DNA of 6,050 bases, taken from NCBI GenBank assembly GCA_020350905.1, contig CP070843.1, positions 1,613,654-1,619,703 of the forward strand, read 5' to 3'. Under the pieces are notes generated by a model that was not told where the DNA came from, did no database searches, and saw only the letters and a list, made by a program, of their open reading frames with translations. Each line of letters begins with the position of its first letter. Positions within the stretch are counted from its first letter, which is position 1. This DNA is from Deltaproteobacteria bacterium. Its GTDB lineage: Bacteria; Desulfobacterota; Syntrophobacteria; BM002. Shown piece after piece: positions 1 through 6,050 of the stretch. A program made the translations under genes and the position numbers.

Positions 1-1
1 A

Positions 2-58
2 TTTCCGCATTTAGAACATCTTCTTGATTTATCCTTACAAGGACCTACATGGTTATAG
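2..58 (+). CDS. mutS: 3' end of the upstream MutS reading frame (frame 2), broken off from the rest of mutS
   Basis: Reading from position 2 gives the peptide FPHLEHLLDLSLQGP, then T-W-L and a TAG stop at 56-58. In bacterial MutS proteins a PHL/PHI segment followed by about a dozen variable residues comes just before the (Y)xVIDxxTxRNLEL segment. That second segment is exactly what the ATG at 49 begins with. The downstream frame (codons starting at 1, 4, 7...) has its own stop, TGA at 25-27, so one uninterrupted MutS cannot be read. Adding one base near 44-46 would restore a smooth G-P-Y-M-V-I-D junction. The frame is open to the window's left edge. The assignment rests on about 15 residues and knowledge of the family, not on an alignment. 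Confidence 0.6.
   Translation, partial: FPHLEHLLDLSLQGPTWL
39..43 (+). promoter_or_regulatory. Shine-Dalgarno sequence for the ATG at 49
   Basis: AAGGA lies five bases before the ATG at 49, a near-ideal spacing. It sits inside the upstream MutS frame, and that frame's stop codon (56-58) lies just after the ATG, so termination and re-initiation could be coupled. It could also be chance, because the bases also encode Q-G of the upstream peptide. Confidence 0.45.
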
Positions 59-1869
59 ACGACGTGACCACGCGTAATTTGGAACTGTTTCGATCCTGGC
101 ACCACGGTGGACGTAAGGCCACACTCGTGGAACTTTTGGATCACACGGTCACCGCCATGGGGGGACGCTTGCTGAAAGTTTGGATGCACTACCCATTGAT
201 CCAGCCTCAAGCTATTGATGCCCGGCAGGATGCTGTTGCTTGTTTTCGAGAGCACGAAGCCATACGTGCCCAGGTGCGCCAGGAGTTGGAAACAGTTTAC
301 GATCTTGAACGGCTTAACAGCAGGGTTGCCATGGGTTCGGCAACCCCACGCGATCTTGCCTCCCTAAGAAATTCTTTACAGTCTCTACCCCGCCTTAAGT
401 ATCTCCTTGGTAGTTTGGAGGATCGAACCCTGTCTGAGCTGACTGATAAATTAGATCCTCTAGAGGACGTTTCCCTCTTGCTTCAGGAAGCGCTCGTGGA
501 TAATCCACCCCCAAACCTTGCAGAGGGTGGCGTAATGAGAACAGGATACGATGAGGAGTTGGATCGGTTGCTGAGCCTCAGTCGCGATGCAAAAAAATGG
601 ATTGCCCGGCTGGAAGCAGATGAGCGGCAGAAAACCGGTATCACCTCTCTTAAGGTTGGCTACAATAAGGTTTTTGGCTATTATCTATCAGTCTCAAAGG
701 CTAACCTCGCCTCGGTACCGGATCGATACATTCGCAAACAGACATTGGTTAATGCTGAACGCTACATTACTGAAGAGTTAAAAGACTACGAAACCCAGGT
801 GCTTACCGCTGATGAGCGCAGAATTCGGTTGGAAGGGGAACTCTTTTTGGCACTCCGCGCCAAGGTTGCCAGCCAGGGGGAGCGTGTTCAGACAACCGCA
901 GCTGTGATAGCGGAACTGGACGTCCTTGCAGCTCTGGCAGAGGTCGCTAACCACAGAAACTACTGCCGACCTCGAATTGGTGACGGACCGGAGATTCACA
1001 TAGTAGAGGGACGCCACCCAGTGGTTGAGGCAGCCCTACCCCAAGGGAGCTTCGTTCCCAATGATGTGCATCTGGATGGTGTTAGCCAGCAAGTAATAAT
1101 AATTACCGGGCCCAACATGGCAGGGAAGTCCACCGTTCTTAGACAGGTGGCGCTCATAGTCCTCATGGCGCAGATGGGGGCACCTGTGCCTGCGAGTTCG
1201 GCTCGAATCGGAGTTGTCGATCGTATATTTACCAGGGTAGGTGCTACTGATGAATTGACGAGGGGACGTAGCACTTTTATGGTGGAAATGCAGGAAACTG
1301 CACATATTCTTTATCAGGCTACGGACCGCAGCTTGGTAATCTTGGATGAGATTGGCCGGGGAACCAGTACTTTTGACGGCTTGAGTATTGCCTGGGCTGT
1401 GGCCGAATTTCTCCATGACTGGCAAGGGACAGGAATTAAGACTCTATTTGCGACTCACTATCATGAACTCACCGATCTAGCTGCAACCGGATCACGGGTG
1501 AAAAACATGAACGTGGCGGTGAAGGAGTGGGGGGACAGAATCATTTTTTTACGAAAGCTGGTGGAAGGCGGTACAAATCGGAGCTATGGTATTCAGGTAG
1601 CACGGTTGGCAGGCTTACCCACTGAGGTTGTGGAAAGAGCCAGACAAGTACTTCAGCACCTGGAACAAGAGACCACGGATGTGGAAGGACTTCCACGGTT
1701 GGCTCGTTCATCTGCAGGTCGCCAGAGTGAACAGCTTCAGCTTTCTCTCTTTCAGCAATCAGGCCAGAAACTTCGCCGTCGACTGCTGAATCTGGAGCTT
1801 GAAGAAATAACTCCCATTGAAGCCCTGAACGAGCTTGCCAGGCTGCGGGAATTGTTTGACGAAGAGTGA
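49..1869 (+). CDS. mutS: DNA mismatch repair ATPase MutS, domains III-V (5' part of gene out of frame or outside the window)
   Basis: MutS recognises mismatches on DNA and, through its ATPase, signals to MutL in the cytoplasm. Residues here are counted from the ATG at 49. Visible in order: the start of the core domain (about 1-50, with RNLELF and TAMGGRLL); lever and clamp helices; the clamp signature YNKVFGYY (205-212) and KQTLVNAERYIT (about 230-241); Walker A GPNMAGKST (354-362); the family signature around RGRSTFMVEM (from 405); Walker B with D433/E434 followed by GRGTST; the FATHYHEL histidine H470; and a C-terminal helical region. A QLSLF motif (564-568) resembles the beta-clamp-binding motif of MutS tails. 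Bacterial MutS is usually about 850-900 residues, so 606 lacks the mismatch-binding and connector domains. Those are expected upstream, and a matching peptide does lie just upstream in another frame. The ATG at 49 has a good Shine-Dalgarno sequence, so the shorter product could be translated on its own. The ATPase half looks intact. Confidence 0.95.
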   Translation: MVIDDVTTRNLELFRSWHHGGRKATLVELLDHTVTAMGGRLLKVWMHYPLIQPQAIDARQDAVACFREHEAIRAQVRQELETVYDLERLNSRVAMGSATPRDLASLRNSLQSLPRLKYLLGSLEDRTLSELTDKLDPLEDVSLLLQEALVDNPPPNLAEGGVMRTGYDEELDRLLSLSRDAKKWIARLEADERQKTGITSLKVGYNKVFGYYLSVSKANLASVPDRYIRKQTLVNAERYITEELKDYETQVLTADERRIRLEGELFLALRAKVASQGERVQTTAAVIAELDVLAALAEVANHRNYCRPRIGDGPEIHIVEGRHPVVEAALPQGSFVPNDVHLDGVSQQVIIITGPNMAGKSTVLRQVALIVLMAQMGAPVPASSARIGVVDRIFTRVGATDELTRGRSTFMVEMQETAHILYQATDRSLVILDEIGRGTSTFDGLSIAWAVAEFLHDWQGTGIKTLFATHYHELTDLAATGSRVKNMNVAVKEWGDRIIFLRKLVEGGTNRSYGIQVARLAGLPTEVVERARQVLQHLEQETTDVEGLPRLARSSAGRQSEQLQLSLFQQSGQKLRRRLLNLELEEITPIEALNELARLRELFDEE

Positions 1870-1891
1870 GTTTACTTACTGGTATTTAATA

Positions 1892-1920
1892 TATTTATAT
1901 GTATTAGTTAATATTATACT
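1892..1920 (+). promoter_or_regulatory. Possible sigma-70-type promoter in the AT-rich spacer before the amidase gene
   Basis: The 74-bp gap between mutS and the amidase gene is strikingly AT-rich compared with the flanking genes. TATACT at 1915-1920 matches five of six bases of the -10 consensus and would put transcription start near 1927. The -35 side is poor: TTTATA at 1894-1899 gives a 15-bp spacer and TATTTA at 1892-1897 a 17-bp spacer. In such AT-rich DNA matches arise by chance, so this is a candidate only. Confidence 0.3.
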
Positions 1921-1943
1921 TTAAGCAATTTTGTGATCTGCTT

Positions 1944-3650
1944 ATGCGTTTTTTTCGTCCTCTCACAAACGAGTTGCAGCGATCCAGCTGGTTGATTTGC
2001 CTCCTTCTTTTACTGATATGGATGGCTGTTGCTGTTGCTCCCGTTCCAGCTGCACGGCAAGATAGGTTGAAGGGGGCAAAAGACTGTAGTCGGAGACTCT
2101 ACAATTCCAAGCAACGCATTCGATACCGGGATCAGTGGTTGCGCTGCATACGGGGTTATGAGAGCTACTACCGGAAATACCCCAAAGGTCGCCAAGCAGA
2201 TGAGGCTCTTTATGCTACAGCGAAACTCTACAAGGGTCTCTATGGCTACTCGCGGCTGTCGAGCGATTTGAGTGAGGCTATCAATCGGCACAGGCAGGTT
2301 GTCAAAAGGTTTCCAAAAAGCAGATTCGCTGATGACGCCCAATATCAACTAGGGGAGATCTACCGCAGGTACAAGAAGGATCTGGACCGGGCTTATGTGG
2401 AATACTTTAAGGTGGTGATGGATTTTACTCATGGCGATATGAAGCCGCGGGCTCAAGAGCGACTTGCGCAACTTGAGAGCAAGATGGGTAAAGGAAAGTC
2501 GAAGCAAGAGTTGCCACGCCTGCCAAAGGTACCAGCTGTGACCTCGGTTTCTCTGTCGAGGGTGACCGATATTCGCCACTGGTCGGCGCAAGACTATACC
2601 AGGATCGTTATTGATGTGAACAGCCAGATCGATTACACTAGCCACTTACTCAAGCCCGATCCTGCAATAGGAAAACCACCTCGCCTTTATATCGACCTCC
2701 GAAACTCAGCACTGGATCCAACTTTTGTAGGAGCTATTCCCATAGGTGATGGCCTGTTGCGCAAGGTACGCGCTGGTCAGTACAAACCCACGGTGGTGCG
2801 GGTGGTATTGGATATCGAATCAATAGAAGATCACAAGATTTTTTCCCTAAGTGATCCCTTCCGCATTGTGATCGACGTTACGGGGGAGAGCAGAAAAGGA
2901 GTACCTTCCCCTGGTAAGGGAGAGGTTCCGAGCATTACTTTGGCCCAACAGCTGGGATTGGGAGTTAAAAGGGTTGTTATCGATCCTGGCCATGGGGGCA
3001 AAGACCCGGGAGCTATAGGTCCGAGCGGAGTGCGTGAGAAAGATGTTGCCCTGTCTATTGCCAAGAAACTGCGAAAGAAACTGAGAGAAGAACTTATGTT
3101 GGAAGCTATTCTTACTCGAAAAGCGGACACATTTTTACCGCTGGAGGAACGTACTGCTCTTGCCAACACCCAGAAAGCGGATCTTTTTATTTCCATCCAT
3201 ACCAATGCCCATGAGAATAGGCGTGTTTACGGTATGTCCACCTACATTCTCAACGTGGCCACCGACGCCGAGGCTGCGCGACTGGCGGCCTTTGAAAATG
3301 CCGTTTCCGCCAAACGGATCAGTGACTTGGAGAAGATTCTCAACGATTTGATGCTGAATTCCAAGATTCATGAGTCCAGCCGCCTGGCCGACGCAGTCCA
3401 GACTGGGTTGCTCACGCGTTTGCCGAAAAATTACAGTAGCGTCAAAGATCTCGGTGTGAAACAGGCACCTTTCTATGTATTGATTGGAGCCCAGATGCCC
3501 TCGATCATGGTGGAGGCTTCCTTTATCACCAACAAACGGGAGGAGAAGAGATTGGCCAGTGGTGCCTACCAGGACGCAGTTGCCGAAGGAATTCTAGCGG
3601 GAATTCGATCCTACATTAAACAGATCGAGGGGGTTCCTGGTCGAGGGTGA
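1944..3650 (+). CDS. Exported N-acetylmuramoyl-L-alanine amidase (AmiC type) with helical-repeat and AMIN domains
   Basis: This zinc amidase cuts the bond between N-acetylmuramic acid and L-alanine of peptidoglycan in the periplasm; relatives split septal wall during cell separation. Residues 1-37 look like a signal peptide: basic start, hydrophobic stretch about 16-32, and a likely cut after VPA36 or PAA37. Residues about 45-175 are helical with TPR-like features (YYRKYP, KRFPKSRFADDAQYQLGEIY). Residues about 200-314 match an AMIN domain, which targets amidases to the septum or envelope. Residues about 341-562 are the Amidase_3 catalytic domain. It has DPGHGG with H350, E365 in REKD and H419 in SIHTNA as likely zinc ligands, and E524 in VEASFITN as catalytic glutamate. 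The roughly 100 residues between H419 and E524 include a helix-rich insert (around SDLEKILNDLML) like the autoinhibitory region of AmiA/B/C enzymes. Activator control is therefore likely by inference. The ATG at 1944 is the only in-frame start after the TAG at 1905 that keeps the signal peptide, but it has no clear Shine-Dalgarno sequence. The N-terminal repeat module makes it longer than E. coli AmiC. Confidence 0.93.
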   Translation: MRFFRPLTNELQRSSWLICLLLLLIWMAVAVAPVPAARQDRLKGAKDCSRRLYNSKQRIRYRDQWLRCIRGYESYYRKYPKGRQADEALYATAKLYKGLYGYSRLSSDLSEAINRHRQVVKRFPKSRFADDAQYQLGEIYRRYKKDLDRAYVEYFKVVMDFTHGDMKPRAQERLAQLESKMGKGKSKQELPRLPKVPAVTSVSLSRVTDIRHWSAQDYTRIVIDVNSQIDYTSHLLKPDPAIGKPPRLYIDLRNSALDPTFVGAIPIGDGLLRKVRAGQYKPTVVRVVLDIESIEDHKIFSLSDPFRIVIDVTGESRKGVPSPGKGEVPSITLAQQLGLGVKRVVIDPGHGGKDPGAIGPSGVREKDVALSIAKKLRKKLREELMLEAILTRKADTFLPLEERTALANTQKADLFISIHTNAHENRRVYGMSTYILNVATDAEAARLAAFENAVSAKRISDLEKILNDLMLNSKIHESSRLADAVQTGLLTRLPKNYSSVKDLGVKQAPFYVLIGAQMPSIMVEASFITNKREEKRLASGAYQDAVAEGILAGIRSYIKQIEGVPGRG

Positions 3651-3651
3651 G

Positions 3652-3714
3652 GCAGATTTTCAATTGCAGATTTCAGATTTAAGATTTCGGATTGTAGATT
3701 GTGGATTTGAGATT
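3652..3714 (+). repeat. Degenerate tandem array of nine 7-bp units between the amidase and RNase genes
   Basis: From 3652 the sequence divides without gaps into nine heptamers, every one ending in ATT and all but the second ending in GATT. The consensus is roughly (G/T)NAGATT. Examples are GCAGATT (3652 and 3666), TCAGATT (3673), GTAGATT (3694) and TGAGATT (3708). The second unit (3659) is the most diverged. The array starts two bases after the amidase stop and ends at the GAAGGA ribosome binding site, so it fills almost the whole spacer. Confidence 0.85.
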
Positions 3715-3720
3715 GAAGGA
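3715..3720 (+). promoter_or_regulatory. Ribosome binding site that decides the RNase start
   Basis: GAAGGA lies four bases before the ATG at 3725. It supports that ATG over the GTG at 3701, which lies inside the heptamer repeat, has no Shine-Dalgarno sequence and would add eight repeat-encoded residues. The site directly adjoins the last complete repeat unit and may itself derive from the array. Confidence 0.7.
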
Positions 3721-3724
3721 CAGC

Positions 3725-5734
3725 ATGGAAACAGAGATCAAGCCTGGAGCGAAAGTTGAATTTTTTGAGCGCAAGAAGCTCCTGTGTGCGGTATGCCTGG
3801 AGGTGAAGAACAGCCGGGTGCTGGTACTGACTGAACAAGATCGCGAGGCGAGTGTTTCTCTCAAGCGAATTCTTCATATTGATGATGAACTCCTTGATGT
3901 CGGACAAAGTAGGATTCAGTTGGTGGCTGCCCTCCAAGAGGCGGCAGCGAGGCGCCAGAATCTCATGAACCGTGTCTCTGTGGAAGAGTTGTGGGATTTG
4001 CTCTACGAGGAAGAAGGAGGATTCGACAGTCAACACCTGGCAGAAATCTGTTTCAATGAAGAGATTACTGCAGATCATACCTCAGCTGTGTTCAGGGCTC
4101 TGCTCACAGATGGCCTCCACTTTAAATACAAGGGGGGGCTTTTTCACGCCAACAGCCCAGAAAGGCTCGAGCAGATAAGAATTCAGTATGAGAGACAAGC
4201 CCAGAGGGAAAAAGAGTTGGCAGAGGGGAGTGCTTGGCTCGCTGCAGTGTGGCGGGGTGACCCAGCCGGAGAACTCGAGAATCGGAAACACTATGTACAA
4301 ATGCTCAGAGATTTCTGTCTCCTGGGTGCCGAGGCCACCAATTATCAGCAAACCAAAAAAATCCTTAGCATGGCTCAGGTTCCCGTGCCGCAGGGAGTAT
4401 TCGAACTGCTGGTCAAGTTGGGTGTCTGGAGGGTGGATGAAAACCTTTACCTCCATCGCTTTGGTATCCAACAAGAATTTTCATCTAATATCCTCGATGC
4501 AGCTGCTCAGGTTGCCGGAGAGCTGGGGGGGAGGAGTAAGGGGGATGAGGGAGGCTCACGTGAGGATCTGACCTCAATCTCCGTTACGACCATAGACGGA
4601 GCTATGACGAGAGATTACGACGACGGACTCAGCATGCGTGCAGTGGAAAATGGCACTGAGGTGGGAATCCACATTGCTGATGCGGCAGCGGTAGTTTTTC
4701 CTGATAGCCCCCTGGACAATGAGGCTCTGGAGCGGGTTACCTCCCATTATTTGCCAGATACCAGAATTCCCATGCTGCCTGAAATAATCTCCGAAGATGT
4801 CTGTAGCCTCAAACAAGGGGAGGAACGGTTGGCTTTGAGTTTGCTGGTTCGCTTTGACAGCGAGGATCAGGTGCAAGCTTATCGGTTTGTTCCCAGTTGG
4901 ATACGAGTCCAGCGACAGCTTACCTACTCAGAAGCCAACGAGTTGGTGGCAACTGAGGAAGATCTTGGTAAACTTTACCGTCTCTGCACCCGACTCCGAC
5001 GACAAAGGATTAAACAAGGAGCTCTCCTCTTACCGCTGCCCGAACTCCGTATCTGGGTGAACAGCAATAACGAAATTAATATTGGCAAGCTGGATCGTGA
5101 GACTCCTGCCCAGCTGATAGTCTCCGAACTCATGATCCTGGCCAACGGTTTAGCTGCTGAAGCGCTGGCGGGCAATAATGTTCCGGCTATCTATCGCAGC
5201 CAAGAGAAACCCCAGGAGAATCTTGTTGGTGAAGGCACTGACGATCTCTATCTCAATTATTTGCAACGCCGTTATCTGAGCCGAGCCGAACTGGGCGTTA
5301 AACCTAAACCACACAACGGCCTGGGCGTACCCGCATATACCAACTGGACCTCTCCCATCCGCCGTTATATGGATTTGGTGGTCTTACGGCAGCTCAAGAG
5401 TATGGTGCAGGAAGAACGTCCAGTCTATACGCTGGAAGCCCTGGAGCCAATTGTTGCCAAAATAACCACTGGTCAGAGTCAAGCTTTGCAAATGAAAAGA
5501 GAATGGACAAGATATTGGGTTCTTAGATATTTGGAAAAAGAGCAGATCAAGTTCTTGGACGCTTTGGTCTTAAGCCAGGGCAGGAGAACCTACAATCTGT
5601 TAATACCAGAGTGTCTGTTGGAGGCTAGGATGCCTCTGGAGGAGGGAAGGGGCCTAAACCCTGGAGATCATTTTCGAGTGGAGGTTGTACGTGTGAATGC
5701 CAGGGAGGAAGTATTGAAGCTAAAGATGGTATAA
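3725..5734 (+). CDS. RNase II/R-family 3'-5' exoribonuclease (RNB domain)
   Basis: RNB enzymes degrade single-stranded RNA from the 3' end to nucleoside monophosphates with Mg2+ at an all-aspartate site. The ATG at 3725 gives 669 residues. Residues 1 to about 60 (GAKVEFFERKKLLCAV and on) look like a small beta-barrel, as in the RNase II-like proteins of cyanobacteria and deltaproteobacteria rather than a classical RNase R cold-shock pair. Residues about 82-150 and 195-255 look like winged-helix segments. A Gly/charged linker lies at about 266-281. The RNB domain is about 282-605. Its motif IDGAMTRDYDD supplies D291, D297, D299 and D300, with the same spacing as the four active-site aspartates of E. 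coli RNase II (201/207/209/210). SHYLPDTRIPMLP carries the conserved tyrosine region, and SPIRRY (543-548) the conserved arginines. The last about 60 residues resemble a short S1-like fold. There is no lysine-rich tail as in E. coli RNase R. All key residues are present, so it should be active. Whether to call it RNase II or RNase R is unresolved, so no symbol is given. Confidence 0.93.
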   Translation: METEIKPGAKVEFFERKKLLCAVCLEVKNSRVLVLTEQDREASVSLKRILHIDDELLDVGQSRIQLVAALQEAAARRQNLMNRVSVEELWDLLYEEEGGFDSQHLAEICFNEEITADHTSAVFRALLTDGLHFKYKGGLFHANSPERLEQIRIQYERQAQREKELAEGSAWLAAVWRGDPAGELENRKHYVQMLRDFCLLGAEATNYQQTKKILSMAQVPVPQGVFELLVKLGVWRVDENLYLHRFGIQQEFSSNILDAAAQVAGELGGRSKGDEGGSREDLTSISVTTIDGAMTRDYDDGLSMRAVENGTEVGIHIADAAAVVFPDSPLDNEALERVTSHYLPDTRIPMLPEIISEDVCSLKQGEERLALSLLVRFDSEDQVQAYRFVPSWIRVQRQLTYSEANELVATEEDLGKLYRLCTRLRRQRIKQGALLLPLPELRIWVNSNNEINIGKLDRETPAQLIVSELMILANGLAAEALAGNNVPAIYRSQEKPQENLVGEGTDDLYLNYLQRRYLSRAELGVKPKPHNGLGVPAYTNWTSPIRRYMDLVVLRQLKSMVQEERPVYTLEALEPIVAKITTGQSQALQMKREWTRYWVLRYLEKEQIKFLDALVLSQGRRTYNLLIPECLLEARMPLEEGRGLNPGDHFRVEVVRVNAREEVLKLKMV

Positions 5735-5735
5735 A

Positions 5736-5770
5736 GACAGCAAGCAGCCAGCAGGTAGCAGCAGGCAGCA
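5736..5770 (+). repeat. Short 7-bp-period array just after the RNase stop
   Basis: Five in-phase heptamers run from 5736, with consensus near AGCAGCA (for example AGCAGCC at 5743, AGCAGGT at 5750, AGCAGCA at 5757, GGCAGCA at 5764). The array starts one base after the TAA stop. The unit sequence is unrelated to that of the array at 3652, but the period is the same. Confidence 0.65.
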
Positions 5771-5806
5771 GTGCTCAGCTCTCATTGAGCTTCGCGTCAT
5801 ATGTTG

Positions 5807-5827
5807 TAATAGGTAGAGGGCAGAGGA
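5807..5827 (+). repeat. Three-unit 7-bp-period repeat in the convergent spacer
   Basis: TAATAGG, TAGAGGG and CAGAGGA follow one another in phase. Three short degenerate units are weak evidence alone. They gain weight from the two neighbouring heptamer arrays. Confidence 0.35.
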
Positions 5828-5843
5828 CCGAATTTGGGTTTTC

Positions 5844-5878
5844 CTGACTACTGACCACTCCTTACTCTTCGCTCTTCT
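5844..5878 (-). repeat. prfB: 7-bp-period repeat running across the prfB stop codon
   Basis: On the plus strand, CTGACTA (5844) and CTGACCA (5851) are followed in phase by CTCCTTA, CTCTTCG and CTCTTCT. All five units begin with CT. The third holds the prfB stop codon (complement of 5862-5864), and the last two overlap the final codons of prfB. The first two units are the most alike; the others share fewer positions. Confidence 0.5.
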
Positions 5879-6050
5879 CACCACCTTCCTGCATCAGATA
5901 CGCTTCTATCAGCCCGTCCAAATCACCATCCAAGACAGCATCAACATTTCCCCTTTCCAATTGAGTCCTGTGGTCTTTCACGAGCCGGTAAGGATGAAGC
6001 ACGTAAGAGCGGATCTGACTACCCCAAGCAATATCTTCGAGGGAATCGTG
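5862..6050 (-). CDS. prfB: Peptide chain release factor 2 (RF2), C-terminal 62 residues; 5' part beyond the window
   Basis: RF2 recognises UGA and UAA stop codons on the ribosome and triggers peptide release. The minus strand from 6050 down reads without a break to TAA (complement of 5862-5864). It contains IAWGSQIRSYVLHPY, then VKDHRT and GNVDAVLDGDLDGLIEAYL, the strongly conserved C-terminal signature of RF2. The WGxQIRSYVLHPY, KDxRT and LDGxLDxFIEA blocks distinguish it from RF1. The protein ends with a short acidic tail, QEGGEKSEE, part of which is encoded by 7-bp-period repeat DNA. The SPF and GGQ motifs and any programmed frameshift site would lie outside the window, so intactness cannot be judged. 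It converges on the RNase gene. Confidence 0.95.
   Translation of the reverse strand, partial: HDSLEDIAWGSQIRSYVLHPYRLVKDHRTQLERGNVDAVLDGDLDGLIEAYLMQEGGEKSEE

Larger units (their letters stand above)
5735..5861. other. Spacer between convergent genes without a clear terminator
   Basis: Besides the heptamer repeats, the only structure I see is a small hairpin, AGCTC (5777-5781) pairing with GAGCT (5787-5791) around a five-base loop. An alternative pairing is GCTCA (5773-5777) with TGAGC (5786-5790). Neither is followed by a T run on either strand, so a classical intrinsic terminator is not supported. The convergent genes may end by Rho or by structures I cannot judge by eye. Confidence 0.5.

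Noticed and set aside
38..50. Programmed -1 ribosomal frameshift in mutS
   Set aside because: No X-XXY-YYZ slippery heptamer or downstream hairpin is visible. A missing base or a split gene is simpler.
996..1425. Long minus-strand open frames over the mutS ATPase region
   Set aside because: They lie opposite perfectly conserved MutS motifs and encode no recognisable protein; they are shadows of the real gene.
3652..3714. CRISPR array or transcription-factor operator cluster
   Set aside because: Units are only 7 bp with no spacers, so this is not CRISPR. The units are too degenerate and tightly packed for a convincing operator series.
3701..3724. GTG at 3701 as the RNase start
   Set aside because: It lies in a repeat unit and has no ribosome binding site, whereas ATG 3725 follows GAAGGA at a workable distance.
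3611..4078. Minus-strand frame of 155 codons over the amidase-RNase junction
   Set aside because: It runs through the heptamer repeat and opposite the conserved RNase start, and its product resembles nothing known. It stays open partly because the repeat is low in complexity.
4525..4551. G-quadruplex in the RNase gene
   Set aside because: It needs the seven-G run to be split into two tracts and includes a long loop. Coding of a Gly-rich linker explains the G bases.
5773..5791. Bidirectional intrinsic terminator
   Set aside because: The stem is only five base pairs and no T run follows on either strand.
1..6050. A new multi-gene system (defence, mobile or biosynthetic)
   Set aside because: All four genes belong to well-known housekeeping families, with no integrase, toxin, reverse transcriptase or unknown gene between them.

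Overview
The window is an ordinary chromosomal housekeeping segment of a Gram-negative bacterium. Three genes lie on the plus strand and one gene enters from the right on the minus strand. The order is mutS (mismatch repair), a periplasmic N-acetylmuramoyl-L-alanine amidase, an RNase II/R-family exoribonuclease, and the 3' end of prfB (release factor 2), convergent with the others. The exported AmiC-type amidase with helical-repeat and AMIN modules implies a periplasm. Protein style, mid-range GC and gene content suggest Deltaproteobacteria/Desulfobacterota, but this is an impression and no alignment was run. I see no tRNA, rRNA, CRISPR array, insertion sequence, phage gene or defence system.

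Layout. Positions 1-1869 hold the C-terminal two thirds of MutS (core, clamp, ATPase, helical tail and a beta-clamp-binding motif). The left edge is odd. The conserved protein sequence continues upstream of the ATG at 49, but in a different frame (2-58), so MutS is either frameshifted or split here. Positions 1870-1943 are a very AT-rich spacer with a possible promoter. Positions 1944-3650 encode the amidase. Positions 3651-3724 are a spacer built almost entirely of nine in-phase degenerate 7-bp units that run into the ribosome binding site of the next gene. Positions 3725-5734 encode the exoribonuclease. Positions 5735-5861 separate the convergent genes and hold more 7-bp-period repeats of different sequence. 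Positions 5862-6050 are the C-terminal 62 codons of prfB on the minus strand.

How the genes relate. mutS, the amidase and the RNase are co-directional with 74-bp gaps and may be partly co-transcribed, but their products act in different processes: DNA repair, septal peptidoglycan cleavage and RNA decay. prfB serves translation termination. I see no evidence of one joint pathway.

The points most worth a second look are the frame break in mutS and the family of heptamer-period repeats hugging the gene ends. I found nothing that qualifies as a new multi-gene system.
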